Assembly: GCA_900540865.1 (NCBI GenBank) | Contig: UQHH01000005.1 | Span: 1-64,000 of the forward strand | Reading direction: 5' to 3' | Source: an uncultured Oscillospiraceae bacterium | GTDB lineage: Bacteria; Bacillota; Clostridia; Oscillospirales; Acutalibacteraceae | Length of the DNA: 64,000 nucleotides | Part shown: positions 44,772-54,080 of the stretch, in pieces | Position numbering within the stretch: position 1 is the first letter of the stretch | How the letters are laid out: every line of letters begins with the position of its first letter | The notes under the pieces: model-generated | Told to the model about the DNA's origin: nothing | Databases searched by the model: none | The model's input: the letters and a program-made list of their open reading frames with translations, nothing else | Translations under genes and position numbers: made by a program

Positions 44772-45021
44772 AAGATTTACCTCCTGAAATTTGAAACTTT
44801 TGGTTAGCATCCCTATCATATAGCATTTTTACGGAGAATACAAGGCTTTGACAAAAATTTAACAAAAATTTTTTATCTTTTTCCAGTCATAGGGCCGTTT
44901 GAATTTATTATAACGCAAAAAATGCGATGAAACGGGACTTTTTTATAAGATTTGCCGTTTTTTTACGTGGGAATGGGTTGATTTTTATATGCATTTTTAT
45001 ACATATATATACAAATAATCC

Positions 45022-45050
45022 TTGACTTTCGCAGCGATTGAATATAAAAT
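45022..45050 (+). promoter_or_regulatory. Promoter 1 upstream of rny
   Basis: -35 TTGACT (45022-45027), 17-bp spacer, -10 TAAAAT (45045-45050). The transcript would begin just before the hairpin at 45078. Confidence 0.6.
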
Positions 45051-45077
45051 AGATAAAGATAACCGCAAAATTGGCAC

Positions 45078-45110
45078 CGCCCGGTCTGGGATGGGTGCGT
45101 TTGTTTTGTG
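45078..45110 (+). terminator. Attenuator/terminator-like hairpin in the rny leader
   Basis: GGCACC-GCCC / GGGA-GGGTGC stem followed by GTTTGTTTTG, about 25-55 nt after promoter 1. It could produce a short RNA of about 60 nt. Confidence 0.45.
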
Positions 45111-45151
45111 GAAATCTGCTCAAACGCGGGAAAACCGCCGTTTGTTTTTTT

Positions 45152-45180
45152 TAATTGGACTCTTAAGAGGCCGTTATAAT
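45152..45180 (+). promoter_or_regulatory. Promoter 2 upstream of rny
   Basis: -10 TATAAT (45175-45180) with a weak -35 (TAATTG, 45152-45157). A second stem-loop (CCCTG-T-CCC / GGG-CAGGG, about 45240-45260) followed by a T-rich stretch lies in its leader. The gap 44772-45387 holds no gene. Confidence 0.4.
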
Positions 45181-45387
45181 ATAGATAAACCAATCTGTGT
45201 AACTGACCGCGCTGAGCCGCGGATGAGATACATTGTCCCTGTCCCCAAGGGCAGGGGGCTTGTTGTGTTTATTTTTTGCAGACAATTGAATATTATCCGT
45301 AATAACGGCTTTCTTGAGTTGATTCCTTTTATCTTTCTAACAATTATGAAAACGATGAAAAATCAAATCAAGGAGGTGTCAATTCAG

Positions 45388-46941
45388 ATGGATTTATGGT
45401 TGGCGATAGTTTTAATCGTCGTCATCGCGGCCGCATGCGGCGCCGTTGCTTTTTTTGCGGGAATCAACCACCGGAAAAAAATTGCCGAGGCGGAAATCGG
45501 CTCAGCAGAGGCGGAAGCTAAAAAAATCGTTAGCGACGCGCTGAAAACGGCGGAAGCCAAAAAGAAGGAAACCATCTTAGAAGGCAAGGATGAAATCCAC
45601 CGCTTGAGAAACGAAGCGGACAAGGAATTGGCGGACAGAAGAAGAGAGGTTCAGCGCCAGGAGCGCAGAATCCAGTCGAAGGAAGAAACGCTCGACAAAA
45701 AGCTTGAAAATCTGGAAGTCAAGGAAGAAAACGTCGCGAAGAAGCTGAAAGCGGCGGAAGAAAAGTTCAATGAGGCCGAAATGGTCAAAAAGAGCCAGTT
45801 TGAGATGCTCGAACGCATTTCCGGCTATACGGCTGAGCAGGCGAAGGATTACCTGCTCAAAGAGCTCGAGGATGAGCTCACGCATGAAAAATCTGTTAAA
45901 ATCCTCGATTATGAGCAGCAGCTCAAGGACGAGGCGGAGAATAAAGCGAGAAACGTCATTTCCCTTGCAATCCAGCGCTGTGCGGCTGACCATGTAGCTG
46001 AGGCCACGGTTTCCGTCGTCCCGCTCCCGAACGATGAGATGAAGGGCAGGATTATCGGACGCGAGGGCAGAAATATCCGCGCGATTGAAACGCTCACGGG
46101 CGTCGACCTGATTATCGACGATACGCCGGAGGCAATTACGCTTTCGAGCTTTGAGCCGGTGAGAAGGGAAGTTGCCAGGGTCGCGCTTGAAAAGCTGATT
46201 TCCGACGGCAGAATCCACCCGGCAAGAATCGAAGAAATGGTGGAGAAGGCCAGAAGAGAGGTCGAAACGACCATTAAAAAAGAAGGCGAGCGCGCCGTTA
46301 TTGAGGCGGGCGTCAACGGTATCCACCCGGAGCTTGTCAAGCTGCTTGGACGCCTGCGCTACCGCACAAGCTACGGCCAGAACGTGCTCAAGCATTCGCT
46401 TGAGGTCGCGTATATTGCCGGCATGATGGCAAGCGAGCTCGGCATGGACCCGACGGTCGCAAAACGCGCGGGCCTTTTGCACGACATAGGAAAGGCGCTT
46501 GACCACGAGATGGAGGGCTCGCATATCGAGCTCGGCGTGGAGGTTGCCAGGAAATATAAGGAAAGCGAAGCGGTCATCCACGCAATCCACGCGCATCATG
46601 GCGACGTGGAGGCAAAGACGGTCGTTGCGTGCCTGGTACAGGCAGCCGACGCGATTTCCGCCGCAAGGCCGGGAGCGCGCCGCGAAAACCTTGAAAATTA
46701 CATCAAACGCTTGCAGAAGCTCGAAGAGGTTGCTTCCTCGTTCGTCGGAGTGGAAAGCTGCTTTGCAATCCAGGCAGGCCGCGAAATCCGCATTATGGTA
46801 AAGCCTGAGGTTGTAAACGACGAGAGAATGGTACCGCTCGCAAGGGAAATCTGCAAGAAGATTGAATCGGACCTTGAATATCCCGGACAGATTAAGGTGA
46901 ATATCTTAAGGGAAAGCAGGGCAATCGAATACGCGAAATAA
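45388..46941 (+). CDS. rny: Ribonuclease Y
   Basis: 517 residues. N-terminal TM anchor (about 2-24), coiled coil (about 30-200), KH domain (GRIIGREGRNIRAIETLTGVD, about 215) and HD domain (LLHDIGKALDHEMEG, about 365). A full-length member of the membrane endoribonuclease that starts mRNA decay in many Firmicutes. ATG 45388 has SD AAGGAGGTG; the longer reading from 45022 is not supported. The 5' leader has two promoters and two stem-loops. Confidence 0.93.
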   Translation: MDLWLAIVLIVVIAAACGAVAFFAGINHRKKIAEAEIGSAEAEAKKIVSDALKTAEAKKKETILEGKDEIHRLRNEADKELADRRREVQRQERRIQSKEETLDKKLENLEVKEENVAKKLKAAEEKFNEAEMVKKSQFEMLERISGYTAEQAKDYLLKELEDELTHEKSVKILDYEQQLKDEAENKARNVISLAIQRCAADHVAEATVSVVPLPNDEMKGRIIGREGRNIRAIETLTGVDLIIDDTPEAITLSSFEPVRREVARVALEKLISDGRIHPARIEEMVEKARREVETTIKKEGERAVIEAGVNGIHPELVKLLGRLRYRTSYGQNVLKHSLEVAYIAGMMASELGMDPTVAKRAGLLHDIGKALDHEMEGSHIELGVEVARKYKESEAVIHAIHAHHGDVEAKTVVACLVQAADAISAARPGARRENLENYIKRLQKLEEVASSFVGVESCFAIQAGREIRIMVKPEVVNDERMVPLAREICKKIESDLEYPGQIKVNILRESRAIEYAK

Positions 46942-46959
46942 CGAAGAATATTAAGAGGA

Positions 46960-46987
46960 ACGGGCGCCTTCGGGCGTCCGTTTTTTT
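46960..46987 (+). terminator. Terminator of rny
   Basis: ACGG-GCGCC / GGCGT-CCGT stem with a TTCG loop and a seven-T run. Confidence 0.85.
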
Positions 46988-47043
46988 CTTTTAGAAACGC
47001 TAATATATTTATTCGTGCTCTTTAAAAGTATTTTCTGCATGTC

Positions 47044-47078
47044 AAAAGTTGACCTCGTTTGGTCAACTTTTTCTTTTT
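47044..47078 (+). terminator. Second terminator before the orphan fibre gene
   Basis: AAAAGTTGACC / TGGTCAACTTTT stem followed by TCTTTTTT. It lies only 30 bp before the orphan fibre start, so either it isolates that cassette from rny or it acts as an attenuator. Confidence 0.8.
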
Positions 47079-47109
47079 TGCAAGGGATTATGAAAGGGGG
47101 CGCGCAAAT

Positions 47110-49218
47110 TTGATAAGCGTACAAAACAAAAAAATGATTATCCCGGAAGAGGAACGGGTTTTGGGCTTCCTGGGCGATCATCTCGCAGAAAAAAGGGAAT
47201 TTTTTATTTCCGGCGGCTTCAGCGAGGATATGCGGGTGCGGCTGTTTCTCCGCTTCAAAAGCGGCGCGGAAAACTTTTTTGTCCTGGAGCCGTACGGGGG
47301 GCAAAACGGCGGGACACTTTGCTGGAATATCCGAAGGGAGCACATTTTTGAAGACGGAATCGTGCAGGCGCAGCTCAAGGTTTATAAGGGCGAGGAAGAA
47401 ATCTGGCACAGCAGCTCAGACTTTTTTCTGGTGCTGGAATCGCTCGAAGTATCCAACCCTCCTCAGATTCCCACAGAATTTGAGGAGCTGGAACAAAAAG
47501 TAAACGAGAAGCTAGACGCAATCAGGCAGGCATCCCTGAAAGCTCCTGTCATCGGCGAAAACGGCAACTGGTTTTTCTACCGCGAGGCTACGGGCGTATA
47601 TCAGGACAGCGGTATTTCCTCCAAGGGGGAGAAGGGCGACCAGGGAGAATTGACGGAAAGCTGTGTGGAAACGGGGCATTTATCGGACAATGCGGTCACG
47701 GCTGAAAAAATTGCGGAGCATTGCATCGGCTCGCGGCAGCTTGTAAACCAGGGGATTTTGAACGAAAGCCTCGGCAGGTACTGCGTATCGGCGGACAAAA
47801 TCGAGCCGGAATGCGTAAACGGCGATAAGCTTGCCAAAAACTGTGTGACGGCTGATAAAATCGTGGCGGGCGCGGTGACAGCCGATAAGCTTTCGCAGGA
47901 CAGCAGGGACTATATTGAACGGCGCATAGAGCTAGAGAAATACAGCCTGCCGCTCGATTCTGAGAAGGTTCTTGAAATCGGCAACACCTTAAGCGGGGAC
48001 AGTTACGCGCTGCGCGCATATGATGATGGTGGGGTAGCCCTTACCCACAGCAGCGCCGGCACGGTTTTTGCATTCGACAAAAACGGCGTGCGGCAGCTCG
48101 ACGGCGTGAGTACCAGCGTTTTGACGGAAACAAAAAGCGGAAGGCTTGTGACAGCCGAGCAGGGTGTGGCCGGGACAAGGCTCCATCAGTTAATAGTAAA
48201 AGGAGAATCAAGCCTCAATGAAGGGGCGGACGGCACGCAGGTACTGTCGGCATCGATCGTGTCCGCCTGTATGGAAAACGGGCGCAACCTGTTAAAGCTG
48301 AAGGAGGACCGGCGTACAGAAGGGGGCCTGACCGTAGCCTGTGACGGCGGCCTGATTTCTATCAGCGGAACGTGTACGGGGACAAACCTCTATGTCTTTG
48401 AAAAGCTTGCGCGCTTCGACGTTCCATTTACCCTCCATATCCAGGTGCTTACCGGAAGCTCGGCGGGTCCCGGCGTATATTTTATGCCGGATACGCCCAT
48501 CGCGTTTAAAACACAGACAAAGTATTTTCCCAATGGAGTTCCCGACTGGAGGGGGAATCCTCTGTGGATTTCAGAAAACACAACGTTTTCCAGCGATTTC
48601 ACCTGCCGTATTTGGGCAACGCCGGGTGAATCGCCCGATTTCCCTTATGAAATGTATACGGAGCAAAGCTATAGCCTGCCGCAGGAGCTTGCCTTATACA
48701 GTACGCCGCAAAATGAATTTCGGGACACCTATGATATTCTGTCGGGCTTGAAAACTGAAAGCTGTACGGTAGTTCCCATGACGGCCGGCTGGCTGTTCAG
48801 CTATACAGAGCAGTCGGGAAACGTGGTCTGGATAACGTCTGCGGTAAGCCCTGCAAATAAACGGTATTATTTCTGTCACAACGGGACCGTTACAGATACC
48901 GCCGTAACGGATTGGCAGGGGAAACTGCAGTTAACTTTTTCAAAAGAGCTGCTCGGTATCACAAACAGCGACACGGCGGTGCAGGCGAAGGAAAAGGTAC
49001 TCGCCTATTTTGGCGGCGCATATGCGGTTGTACCGCTCAAAACCCCGCAGGTAAAGCGGCTTGCACCTGTTTCTATTAGGCTTTCCGGCAGCGTATACAG
49101 CTGCAGTGCCGGAGAGCTGTCCATGACGTATGAACGCGACCTGAACGCCGCTTATCAGGAGCTTGCAGCGTTATCAAAATCGCTTGAAGCGCGTATTGCG
49201 CTGCTGGAAAAACAATAA
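47110..49218 (+). CDS. Orphan BppU-type phage fibre/receptor-binding protein, copy 2
   Basis: 702 residues. An N-terminal BppU-like domain (about 1-125) that differs from copy 1, a short coiled coil, a GENGNWFFY linker, a GEKGDQGE collagen-like bit, repeats of the VTADKI/CVxxDKxxP type (about 195-260), then a C-terminal domain of about 330 residues homologous to copy 1 at 14191-16257. The start is TTG 47110, 8 nt after GAAAGGGGG. Tail hub, tube and tape measure genes are absent here; only amidase and holin follow. It was probably taken from a related tail locus. Confidence 0.7.
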   Translation: MISVQNKKMIIPEEERVLGFLGDHLAEKREFFISGGFSEDMRVRLFLRFKSGAENFFVLEPYGGQNGGTLCWNIRREHIFEDGIVQAQLKVYKGEEEIWHSSSDFFLVLESLEVSNPPQIPTEFEELEQKVNEKLDAIRQASLKAPVIGENGNWFFYREATGVYQDSGISSKGEKGDQGELTESCVETGHLSDNAVTAEKIAEHCIGSRQLVNQGILNESLGRYCVSADKIEPECVNGDKLAKNCVTADKIVAGAVTADKLSQDSRDYIERRIELEKYSLPLDSEKVLEIGNTLSGDSYALRAYDDGGVALTHSSAGTVFAFDKNGVRQLDGVSTSVLTETKSGRLVTAEQGVAGTRLHQLIVKGESSLNEGADGTQVLSASIVSACMENGRNLLKLKEDRRTEGGLTVACDGGLISISGTCTGTNLYVFEKLARFDVPFTLHIQVLTGSSAGPGVYFMPDTPIAFKTQTKYFPNGVPDWRGNPLWISENTTFSSDFTCRIWATPGESPDFPYEMYTEQSYSLPQELALYSTPQNEFRDTYDILSGLKTESCTVVPMTAGWLFSYTEQSGNVVWITSAVSPANKRYYFCHNGTVTDTAVTDWQGKLQLTFSKELLGITNSDTAVQAKEKVLAYFGGAYAVVPLKTPQVKRLAPVSIRLSGSVYSCSAGELSMTYERDLNAAYQELAALSKSLEARIALLEKQ

Positions 49219-49278
49219 CGATATGCCTGTAAATTACATACCCGCATAACGGAACATATCCATCATGACGGGTATGGA

Positions 49279-49303
49279 GCCGCTTATCAAACGATTAAGC
49301 GGC
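49279..49303 (+). terminator. Hairpin between orphan fibre and amidase genes
   Basis: GCCGCTTA / TAAGCGGC stem, 9-nt loop, followed by only TTT; a weak terminator or processing site. Confidence 0.45.
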
Positions 49304-49325
49304 TTTAACTTAAAGGAGTTTGACT

Positions 49326-50243
49326 GTGGCAAGAAAAATATATTTGTCGCCCAGTAACCAGGATAACAACAAATACGCTGTGGGCGATACGAATGAAATG
49401 ATACAATGCAATAAAATTGCCGCCTCCGCAAAGGAAGCGCTTGCCCGCTGTGGATTTTCTGTGAAGAAAGCGCCGCAGGGGCAGTCGATGTACGTAAGCG
49501 TAAGAGAAAGCAATGAATGGGGCGCGGATTTGCATATGCCAATCCATACCAACGCCTTTGACGGAAAAACGACGGGCGGAACGCTTGTGATGCTTTACAG
49601 CTCCGACGGGGACAATTACCGTGCGGGCAAAGCCATTTTAAACAGCGTAGGCCCAATTACGCCGGGCGGCGATTACACGATACGTACAAACAAAGAGCTT
49701 TATGAGCTGAACGCGACGTCCGCCACCGCCGTATATACCGAGGTGGAATTTCACGATACAAAGGAGGGCGCGGCTTTTATTATCGGCAACACCGAAAAAA
49801 TCGGGGAAGCCATAGCAAAGGGTGTGTGCAGCTTTTACGGCGTGGCATACAAGCCGGAAGGCGGCTCAAACGACAACGGGGATGTAACCAAAGAAATGTA
49901 CCGCGTGAGAAAAGCGTGGGACGACGTGAAAACTCAAATCGGCGCGTTTACCGTGCTCCAGCACGCAAAGGACATGGCAGATAAAAATTCCGGCTATTAT
50001 GTATTTGACAGCAAGGGAAAAAAGGTTTATACGCCGCAGACACAGGCAAAAGCCCTGAAGCTTGAAAAAACGCCTTTGTATGTAAGCGCGACTGCCGCCA
50101 AGCAGTCGACACAGGTCAGCGGAACCTACTACCGCTGGGACGACGAGGTCGTAAGCGGCAGGGTTCGGATTACGAACAGCAGAAAAAATATTGGAAAAGC
50201 CGGCGAGGTGACCGGTTGGGTCGACTTAAAGTATACGGTATGA
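49326..50243 (+). CDS. N-acetylmuramoyl-L-alanine amidase with wall-binding domains
   Basis: 305 residues. Amidase_3-type domain (about 1-178) very close to the lysin at 16329 (KIYLSPSNQ, LHMPIHTNAFDGKTTGG, EVEFHDTKEGA). Then a SPOR-like clostridial module (YRVRKAWDDVKTQIGAFTVLQHAKDMA) and a C-terminal SH3-like domain (YRWDDEVVSGRVRITNSRKNIGKAGEVTGWVDL). GTG 49326 is 7 nt after AAGGAG and preferred over TTG 49320. A complete version of the short lysin in the tail locus. Confidence 0.85.
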   Translation: MARKIYLSPSNQDNNKYAVGDTNEMIQCNKIAASAKEALARCGFSVKKAPQGQSMYVSVRESNEWGADLHMPIHTNAFDGKTTGGTLVMLYSSDGDNYRAGKAILNSVGPITPGGDYTIRTNKELYELNATSATAVYTEVEFHDTKEGAAFIIGNTEKIGEAIAKGVCSFYGVAYKPEGGSNDNGDVTKEMYRVRKAWDDVKTQIGAFTVLQHAKDMADKNSGYYVFDSKGKKVYTPQTQAKALKLEKTPLYVSATAAKQSTQVSGTYYRWDDEVVSGRVRITNSRKNIGKAGEVTGWVDLKYTV

Positions 50244-50286
50244 TGAAACGCCGTTACCATTGCTTTTGACGGGAGCTGTGTGGGTA

Positions 50287-50697
50287 ATGAGCAATGTCTG
50301 GAATAAATTGAGTATGGGTACGGGAGTAATCGGGGGCTTTTTGATTTCCTTCTGGGGTGGCTGGGACAGCCTGATTTCCGCGCTGACCGCTTTGATTGTA
50401 ATCGACTATATTACAGGCGTAGTCAAAGCAATTTATTTAAAAAAGCTGTCCAGTGAAATCAGCTACCGCGGGCTGCTTAAAAAGATGCTGATTTTGATTG
50501 TTGTCGGCGCGGCGGTCGTGCTGCAAAGCGTTCTGCCGGAAAATATCCCCCTGCGTGAAATTACAATCATGTTTTTTATCTGTAATGAGGGAATCTCCAT
50601 TTTGGAAAACGCCGCGGCGATAATACCCATCCCAGAAAAGCTCAAAAATGTACTGCTGCAGCTGCGCGGCAGCTCAGAAAATGAAAAAAAGAAATAA
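50287..50697 (+). CDS. Phage holin (TcdE/Cph1-type, holin_4_1 family)
   Basis: 136 residues. Three or four TM helices with the family motifs GGWDSLISALTALIVIDYITGVVKA and SSEISYRGLLKKMLILIVVGAAVVLQ. It differs in family from the phi LC3 holin at 17221. The start at ATG 50287 overlaps nothing; the in-frame start at 50260 is unlikely. It closes the fibre-lysin-holin cassette; a terminator follows. Confidence 0.85.
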   Translation: MSNVWNKLSMGTGVIGGFLISFWGGWDSLISALTALIVIDYITGVVKAIYLKKLSSEISYRGLLKKMLILIVVGAAVVLQSVLPENIPLREITIMFFICNEGISILENAAAIIPIPEKLKNVLLQLRGSSENEKKK

Positions 50698-50708
50698 TCG
50701 CGCAATCG

Positions 50709-50740
50709 GCGCGCCGGAGTCTTACGGCCCGGCGCGCTTT
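50709..50740 (+). terminator. Terminator of the orphan cassette
   Basis: GCGCGCCG / CGGCGCGC stem followed by TTTTTT. Confidence 0.85.
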
Positions 50741-50761
50741 TTTGTTTTTTTCTGCCGGTTG

Positions 50762-50790
50762 TTGTAGAAAAGCGGAAAACCTGTTATAAT
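50762..50790 (+). promoter_or_regulatory. Sigma-A promoter of the thyX operon
   Basis: -35 TTGTAG (50762-50767), 17-bp spacer, -10 TATAAT (50785-50790), 49 nt before the thyX start. Confidence 0.75.
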
Positions 50791-50838
50791 CCTTCATATA
50801 TGCGAAAAAATAAAATGAATAGGAAATGGGGAACGACA

Positions 50839-51621
50839 ATGCCAGCCAAGGTCACATTATTAGCTTTTACGCCGAATCCGGAGCAGACGGTCGCGTGCGC
50901 GGCGAAGCTTTGCTACTCGCCGTCGGACATTGCAACCGTAAAGGATGGGCTAACTGAGGAAAAGACGTCCGCGTTTGTGGACATGCTGGCGGCAATCGGA
51001 CACGAAAGCCCAATTGAACACGCGAGCTTTACGTTCGGCATCGAGGGCGTTTCCCGCGCGCTGCTCGCGCAGATTACGCGCCACAGGCTTGCTTCCTACA
51101 GCGTGCAGAGCCAGCGGTATGTCACGGAGGCGCAGTTTGAGTACGTTCTGCCGCCTGAAATCGCGGCTGTGCCGCAGGCAAGGGAGGAGTTCCTCCGCGC
51201 GATGGAGGAGGACCAGCGCCATTACGATAGGATAACCGCTATATTAAAAGAAAAGCATCAAAAAGAATATATGCGCAATGGGCTTGATGAGAAGGAAGCG
51301 GCAAAAAAAGCGGAGAAGCAGGCCATTGAGGACGCGCGTTTCGTTCTGCCGAACGCCTGCTGTACAAAAATGATTTGTACGTTCAACGCGCGCAGCCTGA
51401 TGAACTTTTTCTCCCACCGCTGCTGCAACCGGGCGCAGTGGGAAATACGCGACGTCGCCATGCAGATGCTGAGCCTATGCCTGGAGGCCGCGCCCTCGCT
51501 CTTTAAGAAAGCGGGCCCGCCCTGCACGCGAGGCGGCTGCACAGAAGGGAAAATGACCTGTGGAAAGGCAAAAGAGGTCAGGGAAGCGTTTGCAAAGATG
51601 CGGGAGAAGGCGGAGCGGTAA
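50839..51621 (+). CDS. thyX: FAD-dependent thymidylate synthase
   Basis: 260 residues with the ThyX motif RHRLASYSVQSQRY (RHRxxSxxxxSxR, near residue 80). It makes dTMP from dUMP using methylene-THF and FADH2. The C-terminal extension has four Cys (GPPCTRGGCTEGKMTCGK), a likely metal site common in clostridial ThyX. ATG 50839 follows GGGGAACG; the reading from 50800 overlaps the leader. It shares TAATG with the next gene (1-nt overlap). Confidence 0.93.
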   Translation: MPAKVTLLAFTPNPEQTVACAAKLCYSPSDIATVKDGLTEEKTSAFVDMLAAIGHESPIEHASFTFGIEGVSRALLAQITRHRLASYSVQSQRYVTEAQFEYVLPPEIAAVPQAREEFLRAMEEDQRHYDRITAILKEKHQKEYMRNGLDEKEAAKKAEKQAIEDARFVLPNACCTKMICTFNARSLMNFFSHRCCNRAQWEIRDVAMQMLSLCLEAAPSLFKKAGPPCTRGGCTEGKMTCGKAKEVREAFAKMREKAER

Positions 51622-52289
51622 TGGCAAAGCTGATTGTAATAGAAGGGCTCGACGGCAGCGGCAAGGCGACGCAGGCACGGCTGCTTGAGGAAAGGCTTGA
51701 AGGAATGGGAAAAGAGGTAAGAAAGCTTACCTTCCCGGATTATGACAATCCGTCGTCAGCGCTCGTGCGGATGTACCTCGACGGCGTGTTCGGCGATAAG
51801 CCGGATGACGTCAACGCTTATGCGGCGTCGGCGTTTTACGCGGTCGACCGGTACGCAAGCTACCGGCAGTTTTGGGAAAGCGACTATCATAGCGGCAAAA
51901 TTATACTTGCAGACCGGTATGCGACCTCCAATGCGATATATCAGCTTACTAAGGTTGAAACGTCACAGTGGGACAATTTTCTCGGCTGGATTGAGGATTT
52001 TGAATATCAGAAGCTAGAGATTCCGCAGCCCGACCTGGTGATATATCTCGACATGCCGCCGGATGTTTCACAAAAGCTTATGTCGCTGCGCTACGGCGGC
52101 GATGAAAGCAAGAAGGATTTACACGAAAGCAACCGCGCTTTCTTAGCGCAATGCCGGCAGTCCGCGCTTTACGCGGCAAAACGGTACGGCTGGAAAATCA
52201 TATCCTGCGCGCGGGGGGAACAACCGCGCGCGATTGAAGAAATCGGGCGGGACGTGCTCACAGCGGCGCAGGCCGTCTTAACAAATTAA
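51621..52289 (+). CDS. tmk: Thymidylate kinase
   Basis: 222 residues. P-loop EGLDGSGKAT (about 8-16), DRY motif in ILADRYATSN (DR[YH]) and a LID region. It phosphorylates dTMP to dTDP, the next step after ThyX. Coupled to thyX by a 1-nt overlap. Confidence 0.9.
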   Translation: MAKLIVIEGLDGSGKATQARLLEERLEGMGKEVRKLTFPDYDNPSSALVRMYLDGVFGDKPDDVNAYAASAFYAVDRYASYRQFWESDYHSGKIILADRYATSNAIYQLTKVETSQWDNFLGWIEDFEYQKLEIPQPDLVIYLDMPPDVSQKLMSLRYGGDESKKDLHESNRAFLAQCRQSALYAAKRYGWKIISCARGEQPRAIEEIGRDVLTAAQAVLTN

Positions 52290-52310
52290 AAAGCTGAGGG
52301 ATTATCTAAA

Positions 52311-53210
52311 ATGCTGGAATTTAAGGAACCGACGATAGAGGACAGGCTGTGGGTAAACGAGCTGGTCGAACGCGAGGGCAGGGATAAGACCCTTTTGAGC
52401 TATGACGTCGCGTTCGGGACGAATTTTGTCTGGCGCGGCATGTACCATATAAAAATTTGCCGTTACAGGGATTTTGTCCTGAAAACCTTTGGAAAAGACG
52501 AAAAGACCATTCGCTACGCGTTTCCCGTTGGCCAGGGCGATATGAAGGAAGCGCTCGGCGCGCTGATGGAGGACGCGCGGGAGCGTGGGCTCAAGCCCTG
52601 CTTTGGCGGTGTGACCAAGGAGCAGATGGAGCTGCTCGAAGCCTGCTTCCCCGGCGATTTTACTTTCCGGGAGGACCGCGACTATTTTGAGTATATTTAC
52701 CTCGCGGAGGATTTGGCGGAGCTCAAAGGTCGGAAATACCACGGCAAACGCAACCATATCTCTAAATTCAAAAACCAGTACGATTACACGTTTGAGCTGA
52801 TTAACAATGATAATAAAAAAGACGCACTGCTCGTTTCTAAGCTTTGGTGCGAGCAGAACGTGCTCGGCAGCGACAACGGCCTGACGCATGAAATATGTGC
52901 AATCAGGGAGGCGTTTCGGTATTTCGACGAGCTGGGCTTTCAGGGCGCCATTATTAAAATAGACGGAAAGCCTGTCGCGATGACGGCTGGGGAACGTGTC
53001 TGCAATGACGTATTTGTCGTGCATTTTGAAAAAGCGCTGCCCGGCTACGACGGGCTGTATACCGCAATCAACAACTTTTTTGCAAGGGAACTTACAGGGT
53101 ATAAGTACATCAACAGGGAAGAGGACCTCGGCATCGAAGGGCTGCGCAAGGCAAAGCTTTCTTACAGGCCGAGCATATTGCTGGAAGAATATGAGGGCTG
53201 TGCGCAATGA
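52311..53210 (+). CDS. DUF2156 protein (LPG-synthase C-terminal-like)
   Basis: 299 residues, single DUF2156 domain with two GNAT-like folds, as in the catalytic half of MprF lysyl-phosphatidylglycerol synthase but without membrane helices. Substrate unknown; aminoacyl-transfer chemistry is possible. It overlaps the next GNAT gene by 4 nt (ATGA). Confidence 0.8.
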   Translation: MLEFKEPTIEDRLWVNELVEREGRDKTLLSYDVAFGTNFVWRGMYHIKICRYRDFVLKTFGKDEKTIRYAFPVGQGDMKEALGALMEDARERGLKPCFGGVTKEQMELLEACFPGDFTFREDRDYFEYIYLAEDLAELKGRKYHGKRNHISKFKNQYDYTFELINNDNKKDALLVSKLWCEQNVLGSDNGLTHEICAIREAFRYFDELGFQGAIIKIDGKPVAMTAGERVCNDVFVVHFEKALPGYDGLYTAINNFFARELTGYKYINREEDLGIEGLRKAKLSYRPSILLEEYEGCAQ

Positions 53211-54064
53211 GCGCCTATCTGACAGCGCCGCAGGAGAGAGCGGAGGAGCTCAAACGGCTCTACCAAACCTGCTTTGAGGAAAAGGACGAGGCGGTACGCG
53301 TTTTATTTGAGGAATATGGCTTGGCCCGGTACGGCTATGCCGCTCTGTGCGGCGGGGAAATCGCGGCCGCGCTCTATTTGCTGCCATCCCAGGCTGCAGA
53401 AAATGGGCGCGCGGTACAGGCGCATTACCTGTTTGCGGCGGGTACGCTCCCGAAATACCGCGGCAGGGGGCTCATGAACGGGCTGATTCGTTACGCGCTA
53501 TCCTGTGCCGCCGCGCGCGGCGACAGGTATTCCGCGCTGCTGCCCGCGGGCAGGGGGCTGTACCAGTTTTACGCGCGGTTTGGGTACAGGCCCGTATTCC
53601 GTGCAAAATGTACCGCGGTGACGCAGCCGCGGCTGCTTAGCCTGCCGGAAGAGACGTGCAAGGTCATAAAATGTTCATTTGACAAGCTGGCCGGTTTACG
53701 GTTTAATATATTGTTAGAGCAAAACGGAAGCCTTTTGTGGGACAGCAGCCATCTTGCGCTTGCCCAAAGGCTTTCGGGACAGTACGGCGGCGCGCTGTTT
53801 ACGGCAGACAAGGGCGCGGTTTATTATATGCGCGAGGGACAGGAAGTCTATGCGCATGAAATTATCTGTAGGGACGCGGATTTAAAAGCTTTGCTCAAAA
53901 CGTTTGCTATGCAGGTTCCTGCAAAGCTTTACCGGCTGAAGCTGCCGGGTTTTCTCGGCAGCGGCGGCAGAGTGGCGCGCTTCGGCATGATTATGCCCCT
54001 CTGCAAGGACGCGCTGCCGCCCGCCGCTATGCGCTGCCCCTACCTGGGGCTGGCGCTTGACTGA
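53207..54064 (+). CDS. GNAT-family acetyltransferase, two-domain
   Basis: 285 residues. N-terminal GNAT domain with LFAAGTLPKYRGRGLMNGLIRYAL (acetyl-CoA loop) and a C-terminal SCP2-like half, as in Eis-type N-acetyltransferases. Coupled to the DUF2156 gene by a 4-nt overlap. The substrate is unknown. Confidence 0.75.
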   Translation: MSAYLTAPQERAEELKRLYQTCFEEKDEAVRVLFEEYGLARYGYAALCGGEIAAALYLLPSQAAENGRAVQAHYLFAAGTLPKYRGRGLMNGLIRYALSCAAARGDRYSALLPAGRGLYQFYARFGYRPVFRAKCTAVTQPRLLSLPEETCKVIKCSFDKLAGLRFNILLEQNGSLLWDSSHLALAQRLSGQYGGALFTADKGAVYYMREGQEVYAHEIICRDADLKALLKTFAMQVPAKLYRLKLPGFLGSGGRVARFGMIMPLCKDALPPAAMRCPYLGLALD

Positions 54065-54080
54065 AAAGGAGGTACGACAC

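Noticed and set aside
45577..46599. 340-codon ORF antisense to rny
   Set aside because: Mirror frame of the KH/HD and coiled-coil part of RNase Y.
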